From positions 3,410,001 to 3,474,000 of the forward strand of contig NC_089222.1 in NCBI RefSeq assembly GCF_963924675.1: 64,000 nucleotides of DNA. The letters are read 5' to 3'. Source of the DNA: Phocoena phocoena. Taxonomy: Eukaryota; Chordata; Mammalia; Artiodactyla; Phocoenidae. Positions 46,515 through 58,264 of the stretch are shown in pieces (position 1 is the first letter of the stretch; every line of letters begins with the position of its first letter). The position numbers were made by a program, and so were the translations under genes. The notes beneath the pieces were generated by a model, which did no database searches, was not told the origin of the DNA, and saw only the letters and a list, made by a program, of their open reading frames with translations.

Positions 46515-48085
46515 TTACAGGCCAATATCACTGATGAACACAGATGTAAAAATCCTCAACAAAATACTACCAAACAGATTCCAACAATACATGAAAAAGA
46601 TCATACACCATGATCAAGTGGAATTTATTCCAGGGATGCAAGGAGTTTTCAATGCCTGCAAATGAATCAATGTGATACAACACATTAACAAATTGAAGAA
46701 TAGATACCCTATGATCATCTCAGTAGATGCAGAAAAAGCTTTTGTTAAAATTTAACATCCATTTATGATAACAACTTTCCAGAAAGTGGGCCGAGATGAA
46801 ACATACCTCAACATAATACAGGCCATATATGACAAACCCACAGCCAACATCATACTCATCGGTGAAAACCGGAAAGCATTTCCTCTAAGATCAGGAACAA
46901 GACAAGGATGTCCACTCTCACCAATTTTACTCAACATAGTTTTGGCAGTCCTAGCCACAGCAGTCAGAGAAGAAAAAGAAATCAAAGGAATCCAAATTGG
47001 AAAAGAAGAAGTAAATCTGTCACTGTTTGCAGTTGACATGATGCTATACATAGAAAATGCTAAAGAGGCTACCAGAAAACTACTAGAGCTCATAGATGAA
47101 TCTGGTAAAGTTGCAGTATCCAAAATCAATATACAAAAATCTGTTGTATTTATATACAATAACAAATATCAGAAAGATAAATTAAGGAAACAACCCCATT
47201 TACCATAGCATCAGAAAGGATAAAATACCTAAGAATAAACCTACATAAAGAGACAGAAGACATGTACACCAAAAACTATAAGACACTGATGAAAGAAACT
47301 GAAGATGACACAAACAGATGGAAAGATATATCATATTATTGGATTGGAAGAAGCAGTATTGTTAAAATGACCATACTACCCAAGGCAATTTACAAGTTGA
47401 AGGCAATCTACAGGTTTAATGCAATCCCTCTCAAAATACCAATGACATTTTTCACAGAACTAGAACAAATAATTTTAAAATTTGTATGGAAACCCCAAAG
47501 ACCCTGAATAGCCAAAACAATCTTGAGAAAGAAGAATGGAGATGGAGGAATCAGGCTCCCTGACTTCAGACTATACTACAAAGCTACAGTTATCAAAACA
47601 ATATGGTACTGGCACAAAAACAAACACACAGATCAATGGAACAGGATAGAGAGCCCCCAAAAAACCCCCACACACTTGTCTTCAATTAATCTATGGCAAA
47701 GGAAGCAAGAATATACAATGGAGAAAAGACAGTCTCTTCATTAAGTGGTGTTGGGAAAACCGGACAGCTACATGTAAAAGAATGAAATTAGAACATTCTC
47801 TAACACCATAAACAAAAATAAACTCAAAATGAATTAAAGACTTAAATGTAAGATTGGACACTATAAAACTCCTAGAGGAAAACACAGGGAAGACACTCTG
47901 ACATAAATCACAGCAATATTTTTTTGGATCTGCCTCCTAGAGTAATGGAAATAAAAGCAAAAATAAACAAATGGGACCTAATTAAACTTAAAAGCTTTTG
48001 CACAAAAAAGGAAACCATCAACAAAATGAAAAGACAACCTACTGAATGGGAGAAAATATTTGCAAATGATGTGACCTATAGGATT
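46515..48085 (+). mobile_element. Internal fragment of L1 ORF2 (reverse transcriptase region), lacking the 3' end
   Basis: Sense ORF2. 46765-47208 is open with [15 protein letters not shown], then [19 protein letters not shown], then a [14 protein letters not shown] stretch, where L1 normally has the catalytic FADD motif. The second-position Asp is Val. Later frames give [39 protein letters not shown] and [18 protein letters not shown]. The L1 3' UTR and A-tail are absent and no target duplication was found. It cannot make an active enzyme. Confidence 0.93.
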
Positions 48086-48444
48086 AACATCACCATTGTT
48101 ATTGATGCTCTTGGGGAGACAAATGGTGATTCTGAGCTGAAAAGTGATTGAGAAAAGTCTGACTCTAAGAGTGGAGACGTTCAGAAACATTTTAACCAAT
48201 TTATTTCACTTATCCTTTCCATTTTACATGTGGTTAAGAGTGATATGTGATAAGAATCTATGTCTAAATTAAGTCTAAAATAACACTTTCAGTAAGTTAA
48301 AAACAAAAATTCTAAGTGATAAGCAAGCACAGTGCCACAGTTTAATTGCTAGTATTTTTTCTTTCTTAGCGGTACATAAAATAATCGTGTGTCTTTCTGT
48401 GATACCATCTCAGATTTGATGAAATACCATAACATGGTGGTTTA
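48086..48444. other. Unassigned noncoding sequence
   Basis: Nothing recognisable; it follows the abrupt end of the L1 fragment. Confidence 0.35.
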
Positions 48445-48690
48445 GAACGCCAGTCAGACAAAAGCTGGAATAACTAAGTACTCAGTCTTCTACTTCTTAT
48501 TACCTATGAGTCCCTGTATGAATTTCTTTACATCTCTGATTTTTAATTTCATCATCTTTTATCTCAGGATATAAAAGTTCTTATCAAGTATTTTTGCAAA
48601 GATTAAATGGAATAATGCAGAGAAGCACCTTAGCACAATGCCTCGCACATAATAAAGACTCCATAAATGGCAGCCCCTGCTATTATTATG
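48445..48690 (+). repeat. MIR SINE
   Basis: Sense MIR: 'gagtccctgtatgaatttc', 'tttacatctctgattttta', 'caaagattaaatggaataa' and 'agcacaatgcctcgcacat', then 'aataaagactccataaat'. Confidence 0.75.
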
Positions 48691-49143
48691 TGTTAATATG
48701 GGCAAGTCACATGATTCTTGGATGATGAGTTTTCTTAATTGCCAAGTTGAGTCTAAAATTTCCTGTCTGATCACTTAGGGCTGCTGTGATGTTCAAGTGC
48801 AATTATATTATGAAAACACAAAATGGTAAACTGCTATACAGATATGCTATTATTGTTTGTAACTATAGTAGCAATTGGTGCTATTAAACAACAAGAATAC
48901 TGTCTTCCATGGTTAAGAGTACCTTCGTACAGAAGGATTTACCACTTGGGTTCAAGCAGAGGTTGACAGAAGAAGAAGAGTGAAACCTTTTCTGGGGAGT
49001 GGAAAAGGAGAACCTGTGTTGGGCCGTCTTTGAGATGCCTTCCACAGGCAGGATTTTTTGAAATTGAGAATCAATAAGGTTTAATGTGTTGAGATAGTGT
49101 AATAAGTCGGGAAGGAGGATTATGTCAAACTGAGGAGTAGTAT
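48691..49143. other. Unassigned noncoding sequence
   Basis: No gene or named repeat recognised. Confidence 0.35.
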
Positions 49144-49451
49144 AGACATCCCTCGGTGTCTGCAGGGGATCAGTTCCAGCACTACTGAGGACACTGAATC
49201 CCTGAAGCGCAAGTCTCTTACATAAAATGACGCACTATTTGCATACAACCTACACATCCTCCGTACACTTTTAATCATCTCTAGATTTCTTATAGTACCT
49301 AATACAATGTAAGTGCTATGTCAATAGTTGCTGGTACAACGCAAATTCAAGTTTTGCTTTTTGGAACTTTCTGGAATTTTTTTCCCTGAATACTTTTGAT
49401 CTGCGGTTGGTGGAACCCCTAGTTGCAGAACTCAAGATGCCAACTGTACTT
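49144..49451. mobile_element. MER2-type Tigger DNA transposon remnant
   Basis: 'catccctcggtgtctgcag' and 'ttgatctgcggttggtgg' near the two ends come from the Tigger/MER2 terminal regions. Between them are 'gcatacaacctacacatcc', 'aatcatctctagatttctta' and 'caagttttgctttttgg', all MER2 landmarks. The ends are near TA dinucleotides. Nonautonomous and old. Confidence 0.85.
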
Positions 49452-52400
49452 GACTCTTGGTGGGGCCCCAGTCTTTAGACCCCCCTGCTTTTCACTTTCT
49501 TGGCTTCAATCCCTCCTCTTCTCCAACCTCATCATCTTTTCACCCTAATCCTGCTTCCTATCCTTTCTCCCAGGAGCCCACAGTTCCCTCTGACTTTCTT
49601 TGTCCCCAATATATCTAGTGCTGGCAATGGTGAGAAACTTCTCAGCTCGATATTTTGTTTCCTTTAATTTTGGGGAGGGTGTGGGAGTAAGAGGGGGAAG
49701 AAGTGCTGATTTTGGCACCAATTCTCAAATTAGAATTGTAAATGTTCTGGGACCTCGTATTCTCTCCCACTGGCTATCCTGGCAAATGGCTCTACCCTCT
49801 GTCCCCCTTGAAATGTTTCTTATGGTGAATAGGATCCATCATAGACTTGTGATTCCTGAAATCTAAAGCCTTTACAAATATCTTTTTTTCCTTAGCAGAT
49901 GAGGAACTTTGAAAAATTATAGCACACCAGACGAGTTTAAACAATTCATCTGGTATGTTGAAGCTAATTAGACAGGCAACATAAACACTGCCACGATAAA
50001 AATGTACAGAAAAGGCATTTCACAAACAATATGACTATAAAATCCTATATGTGATCAAAAATGTTTGAAAAGGAACAAGTCTGTGCCAAGATTTTTTTCC
50101 CAAGGTCTATTATTTTGAGTGTGATATCTGTAGAAGGAGCCAAGTCACTGAAGAGCTTGATGTTAAAGAGTGAAGGACTCAAGCTAAACACAAAATGATT
50201 AGGAGCCCAGGGGGAAGGCATGGCTCTTGTTATCCTTGGCACTAAGCTTGTGAATCTTTCTTGAAACTTGGTTGTTTCTGTAGGCACCTCACCTTGCATC
50301 ACTTTGCAGTCTAATTTCTGTGCTTGTCCTAAGACCTCAACTGACTTTCCCTTCAGGCTTGCTTTGCAGAAGACAAACTCCATTGAGTTCACATAAATCA
50401 ATGGAGAGGTTTGAAAGAATTAATGATAAATATCTCCAAGTCTACTGGGACACATTGTTACGGTATATGAAGTAGAAGCAGGGATGGACAATTTGTTCAT
50501 TCAAAATTTCCAGGTCGAGCAGATTCTGCATGCAAAGATGGGATTGTGAGGGACCATAAGATGAGTGAGACAGGCCTCTGACCTCTTAGAATTACTGCAA
50601 GAAAGTCAAGACATTTATAACAGTAACTAAAATAGGTGACAACGTTCAGTGTTGATTTTGAGCAGAAAAAGCAAATGTCCCGCTTACTTTTTTTTTTTTT
50701 AATACATTAAGCCTTAATAGGAAATTTAATACCAGGGCAGCAAGAGTGAGACAGAAAAAAAATGTAGTGAGGTAGGCAGGAAGGAAAATATTAATAAATG
50801 CGAGGTGGTATATCACAACATTCTCAGTCTTGCTAGAAAAGTCGTGCAGGAACACAGCACCTTAGAACAAGATTGTCAAGGTTATTCACAGAGGTTGTTA
50901 TTTTACCCAACAGAGCACATTTTCTAATAGGAGTTCAGCTAAAATTGTTCCAGCAAAGCTGCGTGTTGCAGGTGTGTTTTAGCTGGGCTTCGGCAGGTTC
51001 TGCCGGAGGGAGAGCATTCCAAGACAGTGCAAGCACTCCCAAAGACTGGAGCTGCTGTGGAAGCGCTGCTTTACCCATCCGTGCCCCTCCACATGAGGAC
51101 AGAATGGACCAGATGCTCAGCTGGCCTGCTGTGGGCCTGTTAGTCCTATGCTGCAGTTATATCCTGGCCGCAAATAATGTTTTTGCCTACAGATTCCCGT
51201 AGGAGGTTGGTCAAGTCTCAACAAGGTCTTTACCTGGGTCTTCCCGCAGATGTTCTAAGCTGGGTTTTCAAATCCAAAGATTTGCTTATGTGGACTGGAG
51301 AGGGTTCAGTGGAGGAAAGCCCACATAAAGGAGAGACTCTGAGATAAAACCATGTAAAGATAGATTTTTAATGGGCAGGAAATATTGCTAAACAGTTTCT
51401 AATCACTTTCTTCCTCTAACACTATGCACCAAAAGACTGTGTAATTAACATCAAAAATGATAAATGATGACTACAACATTTAAGAAAATAGCAAATCCAA
51501 ACAAATGTAAAAAGGTACTTTGACTTAAAATTTTTTTCTTTTAATCAATCTCCTAAAATTTGCAAATAATTAATAATAGTCATTAATTCAGTCATCTAAG
51601 AAGTACTTACTAAATACCAGCTATATGCTAAGGGTTAGTCTTAGCTCTGGTCTTTTATTTACAATTAAATATTTTCTGGCCTATAATCTGGACAAACTGA
51701 AGGGTTAACATAAGAGTAAATTTAAATGCAAAGACCAGGACTACTGAATCTACTTCACCGGGGCTTGAGATCAGTTCTTGTAATACAAATAGAACCTACA
51801 TAATCTCATTCTAAATGTGCCTGTTACATATTTATATTCCAGACTTTGTTTTAAACAAATGAAAGATCAGGAATCCTTAAACCATTTCTCTATGAAAAGA
51901 CACACTCTACTGATGTATTAAAATATATATGGAGGATAATTTTTTTTTAAAAAATCTACTTTTGTGCAAAAACTCAAAAATTGAAATCAGAGGTTCTAAT
52001 ATTTACACACAGGAAAATAAATTGATTTTAAATGTAGAAGAATCGGTATAATCCTTTTCCACTAAACTTGTCTGCTGCTTTAATAGTTTATTACCTACAA
52101 CTAATAAAACAGCCAGAAATATGTCTAGTACAATACTAAAAGGAGGAAAAAAAAGATTTACAAAAAGGCCAAACTAATTCACTGGATTTATATGATGAGT
52201 TAAACACTAGCTTTTGCAAATATTGCCTCTTCCTCATTAGAACCTGTGTTGGACCTTCTTACCCTCTTCGCCATGTCTTTTAATTTGTTTTGTATTCTAT
52301 CATTTTGTCTTCTCAGTTAATTATATAATTTCTTTATATCTGGCTTCTCAATTAATTCTTTCAGCAGGTTCTAAGTTGCCGGTTCTTTTCTTTAACTTTT

Positions 52401-52769
52401 TTTCAGCAGGTTACCTCATCTGTTGAAGTTTTATTTTTAATTATTAAAATCTTTAATTTGACATTTTTTTCTAAATCTCTCTTAAAATTTCCTCAAGCCA
52501 CTTATTCTGTTTTCAGTGACTGACCTAGACTTCTCTGAGCACATTTAGTTGCTTTCAATGACAGGACTGTTCTGGGTGTCTAGTTCACCAGGGCCTGCTT
52601 CCGGAAATAAATCCAGGACTGCCATCTATAGCCCATTCCATGTAAAATTATACCCTGAACTGGTGCTCCTGGAAACCATTTACATAGATAAAATGTAAAT
52701 GGTCATGCCATCTACATGGGTTGCAAAACAAAGGCTGCCTCCTGGAATTGTGCAGTCCCCAGAAATATA
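49452..52769. other. Long unassigned stretch
   Basis: About 3.3 kb. 51580-51660 may contain a short piece of an old repeat ('agtacttactaaataccag'). 52250-52600 is T-rich and may be a LINE relic. A 32-codon plus-strand frame at 51104-51202 starts like a secretory signal peptide but has no context to support it. Nothing else was recognised. Confidence 0.35.
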
Positions 52770-52960
52770 AGCCTAGGTACTTTACATAAATGATTTGAAA
52801 ATCTCATCACAACGGATTTCTATTTTCATCTAACAGGTGAGAATAAGGAGGCTCAGAAAGGTTTGGGCACTTTCTCAGAGTCACATGACTAAGAAGCATG
52901 GAGCCAGGATTTGAAAGCACTCAGTGGACTCCAAAGCACACTTTCTTTGCACCACCCAGG
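52770..52960 (-). repeat. MIR SINE (inverted)
   Basis: The reverse complement of MIR: 'taggtactttacataaatg', 'aggtgagaataaggaggctc', 'agagtcacatgactaagaag', 'gccaggatttgaaagcac' and 'ctttgcaccaccc'. Confidence 0.82.
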
Positions 52961-53408
52961 CGTGGACTTAAGGGGAGGGATGAAACACCAAAGTGAGCCA
53001 GGGCAATTCATCCGGCCCCAGGACCCCGGCCAACCCAGCCTTAGTTGACCATTTAGCAAATGTTAGCTCTGGGTCCCCAGACAGCAGGCCTAGAGCTCTG
53101 TCAGCACAAATACATTATCTAGAGTGGAGAACCTTCATTAGGAGTGTTGTTCTCATGTAAATTTTCCCAAATGGTGCCTTACTTCAACTCGCTTGAGTTT
53201 CTGGAAATAAAAGTTAATGATGTTACTAAAACTCAACATAGAAATGAACTACTCTTTATAAAAAAAAATATTTTTAAGCCTTTAAATTATATGTGGTAAT
53301 TTCTGTCTCTCCTAGAACATGAGAGAAAGGTAATGAAAGGTAATTTCTAATAGTACTCAGTACCAAACTGAAAAATGTGGAACTTTTTAATCAAAGGTTT
53401 TGGGATTG
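52961..53408. other. Unassigned noncoding sequence
   Basis: No gene or named repeat recognised between the MIR and the polypyrimidine tract. Confidence 0.35.
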
Positions 53409-53484
53409 TTTTCCTTCCTTCCTTCTTTCTCTCTTTCTTTCTTTTTCTTCTCTCTTCCTTCCTTCCTCCCTCCCTCCCTCCCCA

Positions 53485-53516
<32 letters not shown>

Positions 53517-53872
53517 CTTGGCTCCTTTCTTTCTTTGCCCTCCACTCCCACCCACCCTCCCTCCCTCCCTCCCTCCCTTCCTTCCTCCCTCCTTTCCCTT
53601 CCTTCTTTCCTTCCTTCCTTCCTCCCTCCCTTCCTTCTTTCCTTCCTTTCTCCCTCAATTTTCTTCCTTCCTTTTCTCCTTTCCTTCCTCCCTCCCTCCT
53701 TTCCTTTCTCCCTCCCTTCTTTCCTTCCTCCCTCCCTCCTTTCCTTCCTCCCTCCTTCCTTTCCTTTCTTCCTTTCTTCCTTTCCTTCCTTCCTCCCTCC
53801 TTCCCTTCCTTCCTCTCTCCCTTCCTTCCTTCCTCCCTCCCTTCCTTGTCTTCCTTCTTCACTTTCCTCCAC
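53409..53872 (+). repeat. Long polypyrimidine tract, (CTTC/CCTT/CCCT)n simple repeat
   Basis: Roughly 460 bp are nearly pure C and T on the plus strand, with short breaks such as 'ttggctcc' (53519), 'tgccctccactcccacccacc' region (53536-53556) and 'caattttc' (53655). Open frames of 170-197 codons exist in several frames on both strands only because the repeat has no stop codons; they are not genes. Such tracts can form triplex (H-DNA) and are mutation-prone. Confidence 0.95.
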
Positions 53873-53889
53873 CCCCCTCACCACTGCCC

Positions 53890-54610
53890 CAACCACTTGT
53901 GAAATGCCAGACCCTCAAGGAGCTTATATTCTAGTGTGTTGTTGTGAAGCCAGAAGATTAACAGATACAAAAAAACTTACTTTCCGAGGGTGAAAAAAAT
54001 AAAGCAGGCTGATAAAATACAGAATGGGGCACGGCTGATTTAAATAGGGTCTTGAGGTTCTGCCACTCCCAGGAGGCGACCTGAAGGATGAGCAGCCACC
54101 AGCACCAGCCCAGCACCCTGGGAATAGCCTTTTAGTCGGAGACACACGCCAGTGCAAAGCTCAGAGGTAGGAAGTCGGCTGGTCTGTGGTATGCAAAGAG
54201 CAAACAGAAGGGCTGGAGCGGGGATCCCTGGGGAGAGGGGCCTGGAAGAGGAGAGCGAGGTCCGTGGGGTCAGATCAGGTAGCTCTTGTCTGCCGTGGTC
54301 ATGGGTTGGGCTTTATTCTGAGCACAGGGGAAGCTACTGGAGGATTTGAAGCAAGGAGGCACATCGTTTGATGTCTACTCTTGGACAATCACTTAGCAGC
54401 TGTCAGGCAAGAGGAGAAGCTGAGTTTGGGGACTCTTAAGAGCCGGGGCAAGAGGCACTGAAGGATCTGATGGGGCTGGTGCGGTGGAGATGGAGAGCAC
54501 AGGATGGATACAGGGTGTCTGTGAAGGTACAGGTGACAGGACTGTGGATGTGCTGAAAGTGTGAGCGAAAGACATGCCACTGACAAGGACTCAGGGTTTG
54601 CCTCACCTTT
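53890..54610 (+). repeat. Ancient interspersed repeat, family not named (second copy)
   Basis: 'ccagaccctcaaggagctt', 'atattctagtgtg', 'gggctggagcggggatcc', 'gggctttattctgagcac', 'gatttgaagcaaggaggcac' and 'gatggggctggtgcggtgg' follow the same order as the element at 25850-27070. Strongly diverged. Confidence 0.5.
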
Positions 54611-54774
54611 TAAGCGGCCTTTAGGACGAATTCTCAGATGAAAGAAGCAATTGCTGAGTAGCTCAGCTGAGAGATCTCGAAAGTTACCCCCAAACCAGTC
54701 AGATCATAAACACAAAGCTATGTTCCAATGACTGATGAGGGAGTCTACTGTTCAGGAGATGCAACTTATCGCTT

Positions 54775-54935
54775 AGAGCCTTGCTACTTAAAGTGTGGTC
54801 TGGGGCAGCAGCACTGAATTACCTGGCTAGAAACGCAGAGTCTCCATTCCCCATTCCAGGCCCGCTGAGTCAGAGTCTGCTCTGTAACCGGATCCCCAGG
54901 GGGCTGGTGTCCACACAAAGGCTGGAGATGCAGTG
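54775..54935 (+). mobile_element. MER5A-like hAT MITE, partial
   Basis: 'ctacttaaagtgtggtctgg', 'gcagcactgaattacctgg', 'tagaaacgcagagtctcc' and 'ctgagtcagagtctgctc' follow MER5A order. The terminal repeats are degraded. Confidence 0.65.
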
Positions 54936-55029
54936 GCTCAGAGAGGTTCTGGCTGACTGGAGGCTGCAACCGAGCAGGACCCTCTGGGGCCTTCCAAGGA
55001 CAGTATCTGATACACAATTCCTGAGTTGT

Positions 55030-55600
55030 TTTACAGATGCTAAAACCCCGATCAAACATTCACTAACTACTTGATGACCTTGAGCATATAGCCCCCTGGA
55101 ACCTGAGGACTGATTTTTTTTCCTTTGATGTGGACTTCTTAAAAAAAAAGTCTATTGAATTTGTTACAATATTGCTTCTGTTGTTATGTTTATTTTTGCT
55201 TTTTGGCTGTGAGTCACGTGAGATCTTAGCTCCCTGACCAGGGATGGAACCCACATCCCCTGCATTGGAAGGTGAAGTCTTAACCACTAGACAACCAAGG
55301 AAGTCCCAAGAACCTGAGGATTGATAATGTTGGCCCCTGTGACATCGCCTGTTACCTCACCATTAACCAATCAGAGAATTGTGCATGAGCTGCTTACATA
55401 CCCTGCGACACCCTTCCCTCACCTGGGCTTTAGAAATGCTTTGCTGAAACAGGTTTGGGCCTTTTAAGCACTAGCTGCCTGGACTCCCTGCTTGGCATCT
55501 GCAATAAATGCTGCACTTTCCTTCACCACAACCCGGTGTCAGTAGAGCGGCTTTATTGGGCTCGGATGATCAGACCCAGGTTTGGTTCAGTAACAAGGCC
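55030..55600 (+). mobile_element. Endogenous retrovirus LTR (solo), interrupted by a SINE
   Basis: The left piece (about 55030-55114) has 'ctaactacttgatgaccttg' and 'catatagccccctggaacc'. The right piece (55310-55600) has 'taaccaatcagagaattgtg' (CCAAT-type box), 'gcaataaatgctgcacttt' (AATAAA signal) and 'ttggttcagtaac' at the end. The two join cleanly once the SINE is removed. No retroviral genes are attached. The upstream end is uncertain. Confidence 0.65.
55115..55309 (-). repeat. CHRS-like short SINE inside the LTR
   Basis: The inverted SINE has a long T/A-rich tail, then 'gctttttggctgtgagtcac', 'ctgaccagggatggaacc', 'ccctgcattggaaggtg' and 'acaaccaaggaagtcc'. The duplication GAACCTGAGGACTGAT (55099-55114) pairs with GAACCTGAGGATTGAT (55310-55325). 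Confidence 0.93.
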
Positions 55601-56529
55601 ACTCCTTTATTTTAAGAAATAAACAAAGGCCCCATGCTTATTTGGTATTAGCAACCTTAAAAAGTAGAAATTGCTTGACCTGGTACGACAACCAAAAATA
55701 CCAAAATAAAACATAAAACCAGCTCCAAAAAGCTTACTTCAAATCCCCCTACTTACCAGATTTCTTCCCCTTTGCAATGGTCTTATTTTTTCATCATTTT
55801 AGTGATTACACACATGAGAATGGAAATCTGCACAAATCTGGTTAGCAGACTTCAGGGCCTTGTCGTCAGGAATACTGCTTTCCAGTAAGGAAACATTACT
55901 TTCTTCAATTATAAATAGGGGTCACAGCAATTTCTGTGCAGACCCCTAAATATTTTATGATGTTTCTAATGAAAAAAAGGCAAAGAAGCCAATGCTGCAA
56001 TATATCATACACACAAGAGCCGCAAAACATTATAATAAAAATCTATGTACTCAACTACATTTTCAACCGGCAGTGAATCTACTGAGAATGCAACCATTTA
56101 TATATAGCTCATTTCTTCCTTGAGTTCAGGGGAACCTCGCTGAAATGCACTTCCCTCAAAATCTGGGTTTCCTTCCTGGAGATGTCACCTAAAAACTGAA
56201 TGTGAAAGCCATCTGTTTAAAAATGAAATCAAGATGTTTTCCAGAAGTGGTGCTGGTATTTCTGTATTGGCTTGCACAGAAGTTATTAATAAAAGTTTGG
56301 AGAGAATCAAAGTTCAATTCAAGTCAACAAGTATTTATTGAACACTCATAACACTTAGGCGCTTTTGAATTATGTGCATATAGAGCTACTGAAAGTTGCT
56401 GATTGAGAAGTTTCCACATTGACAATTTCAAAGACAAAAGGAGAGACATTCCTTAAAACTTAAAACGCTCACAACTATGGAGATTTAATCCCTCTTTGGA
56501 GTATTAAATTTATTGTATCTTCTTTCCGA
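55601..56529. other. Unassigned noncoding sequence
   Basis: No gene or named repeat recognised, apart from a short 'caagtatttattgaacact' at 56329-56347 that may be a fragment of an old repeat. Confidence 0.35.
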
Positions 56530-56826
56530 AACCCCTTTTAAAAAATATGCAAGTCTAGTGATACTGCCTAAGTGAGCCCCCTCAGAAGATCTTTCCTGCC
56601 CACCCAACTGAACATGGACTTTCCCTCTCATATAACCTAGTTCTTTCCTTTCATAGCACTAAGTACATGCTCTAATTTTTTGTGTGTAGCTTTGTCTTAG
56701 CTCTGTCTTCCCATTAGATCACTTCTCACGAGGACAGGAGCTGGTCTGATTTGCTCTCCAATGAATGTAAGCGGCTAGCGGAACACCCTTTCAGGACAAC
56801 AATAAATATTTGTTGAATGAATGCAC
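56530..56826 (+). repeat. L2 LINE 3' end
   Basis: 'agaagatctttcctgccca', 'tttcatagcactaagtaca', 'gtcttcccattagatcac', 'gaggacaggagctggtctg' and the terminal 'aataaatatttgttgaatg' are the L2 3' end in order. Confidence 0.8.
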
Positions 56827-56994
56827 GAGTGTTAACAAACTCAAAATCTCTTCTCTGCTCCACTGATTACCTCCTGCTCATTTCATATGCGCTGATTAGA
56901 ACACATCTTACTTTAAGTTTCCGATTCATCTGCCTATTCACTTAAAACACTATGTGTGCTGGGTAGAGTATATCTGTCTAGAAGAGAATAAATA

Positions 56995-58262
56995 TTGGGT
57001 GGGCCAAAAAGTGCCTGCGGCTTTTTAAGTAAAAAAAAAAGACACATTTTTCATTTTCACTGAGAACTTTATTGAACAGTGTATTCCCCCTTCTGTTCCA
57101 CTACCTTCTGCCATTTTCCAGGCAACTTCATAATTCCATCTTCCCAAAACTTTTTATCTTTTTGAGCAAAGAACTGTTCCAGGTGCCTGTTATAGTCTTC
57201 CAGGGAACTGAAATTTTTTCCATTAAGAGAACTTTTTAAAGACTGAAATAAATGGAAATCCAAAGGTGCGATGTCTGGTGAATACGGCGGATGAGTCAGA
57301 AATTCCCAGCCAAGCTGTAACAGTGTTTACCTGGTCATCAAAAAAACATGCGGTCTTGCATTATACTGATGGAAGATTATGCATTTTCTGTTGACTAATT
57401 CGGGACGCTTTTCGTCAAGTGCTGCTTTCACTTGGTCTAATTGGGAGCAGTACTTGTTGGAATTAATCGTTTGGTTTTTCAGAAGGAGCTCATAATAGAG
57501 GACTCCCTTCCAATCCCATCATATACACAACATCACTTTCTCTGGATGAAGACTGGCTTTGGTGTGGTTCTTGGTGATTCATTTTGCTTGCCCCATGATC
57601 TCTTCCATTCCACCTTACTGTATGGTATCCACTTTTCATCGCTCGTCACAATTTGTTTTAAAAACGGAACATTTTCATTACGTTTCAGGAGAGAATCACG
57701 TGGAAATATGGTCAAGAAGGTTTTTTTCACTTAACTTATGTGGAACCCAAACATCAAAGTGATTCACATAACCAAACCGGTGCAAACAATTTTCAAAGCT
57801 TGATTTTGATATTTTGAGTATGTTGGCCATCTCCCATATGGTATAACACTGATTATTCTCAATTATTGTTTCAATTTGATGGCTATCAACTTCAACTGGT
57901 CTACCTGACCGTGGAGCATCGTCCAGCAAGAAACTTCGCAAACCACTTTTGACACATTCGATCAGATACAGCACCTTCTCCATATACTGCACAAATCTTC
58001 TGGTGCTTTTCAGTTGCGTTTTTACCTTTCTTGAAATAATAAAGCATAATATGCCAAAAATGTTGCTTTTTTTCTTCCATCTTCAATATTAAAATGACTA
58101 CACAAAAATTCACCAATTTTGATAAGTCTTTTTTAAATGCATGCTGATATGATAGCTGTGACATACAATCTAACAAAACTGTTTCGAATGAAGTTAAAGA
58201 CAACTAAGTGCTACTACAGCTATCTTAGGGAAAAAACTGAATGAATCTTTTGGCCAACCCAG
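56995..58262 (-). mobile_element. Full-length mariner (Tc1/mariner) DNA transposon, inactive
   Basis: A complete 1,268-bp element between TA duplications at 56993-56994 and 58263-58264. The terminal inverted repeats read TTGGGTGGGCCAAAAAG (left) and, on the minus strand, CTGGGTTGGCCAAAAG (right). Length and structure fit the mariner family, which cuts and pastes at TA sites. The single transposase gene on the minus strand is broken and described separately. The remaining TIRs could in principle be recognised by an active relative, but none is known in cetaceans to me. Confidence 0.96.
57069..58080 (-). pseudogene. Mariner transposase pseudogene
   Basis: About 337 codons' worth of sequence, close to the usual 340-350 of mariner. 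Recognisable parts in order are: an N-terminal helix-turn-helix region starting MEEKKQHFWHIMLYYFKKGK; DDAPRSGRPVEVDS; the WVPHKLSEKN motif typical of mariner; TSDEKW with the first catalytic Asp; then HQYNARPH, where active enzymes have the second catalytic Asp (DNARPH) and this copy has Tyr (codon at 57363-57365). A stop TAA follows at 57327-57329. YSPDIAPLD then carries the third Asp, and the end reads WQKVVEQKGEYTVQ. The pieces fall in different frames (58080-57988, 57992-57696, 57730-57533, 57263-57069), so there are at least two frameshifts as well as the stop and the lost Asp. It cannot produce active transposase. Confidence 0.95.
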
Positions 58263-58264
58263 TA

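Noticed and set aside
53347..53993. Overlapping open frames of 169-197 codons on both strands
   Set aside because: They arise from the polypyrimidine repeat, which lacks stop codons in all frames. The peptides are Ser/Pro/Phe/Leu or Lys/Glu/Gly/Arg repeats with no coding signature.
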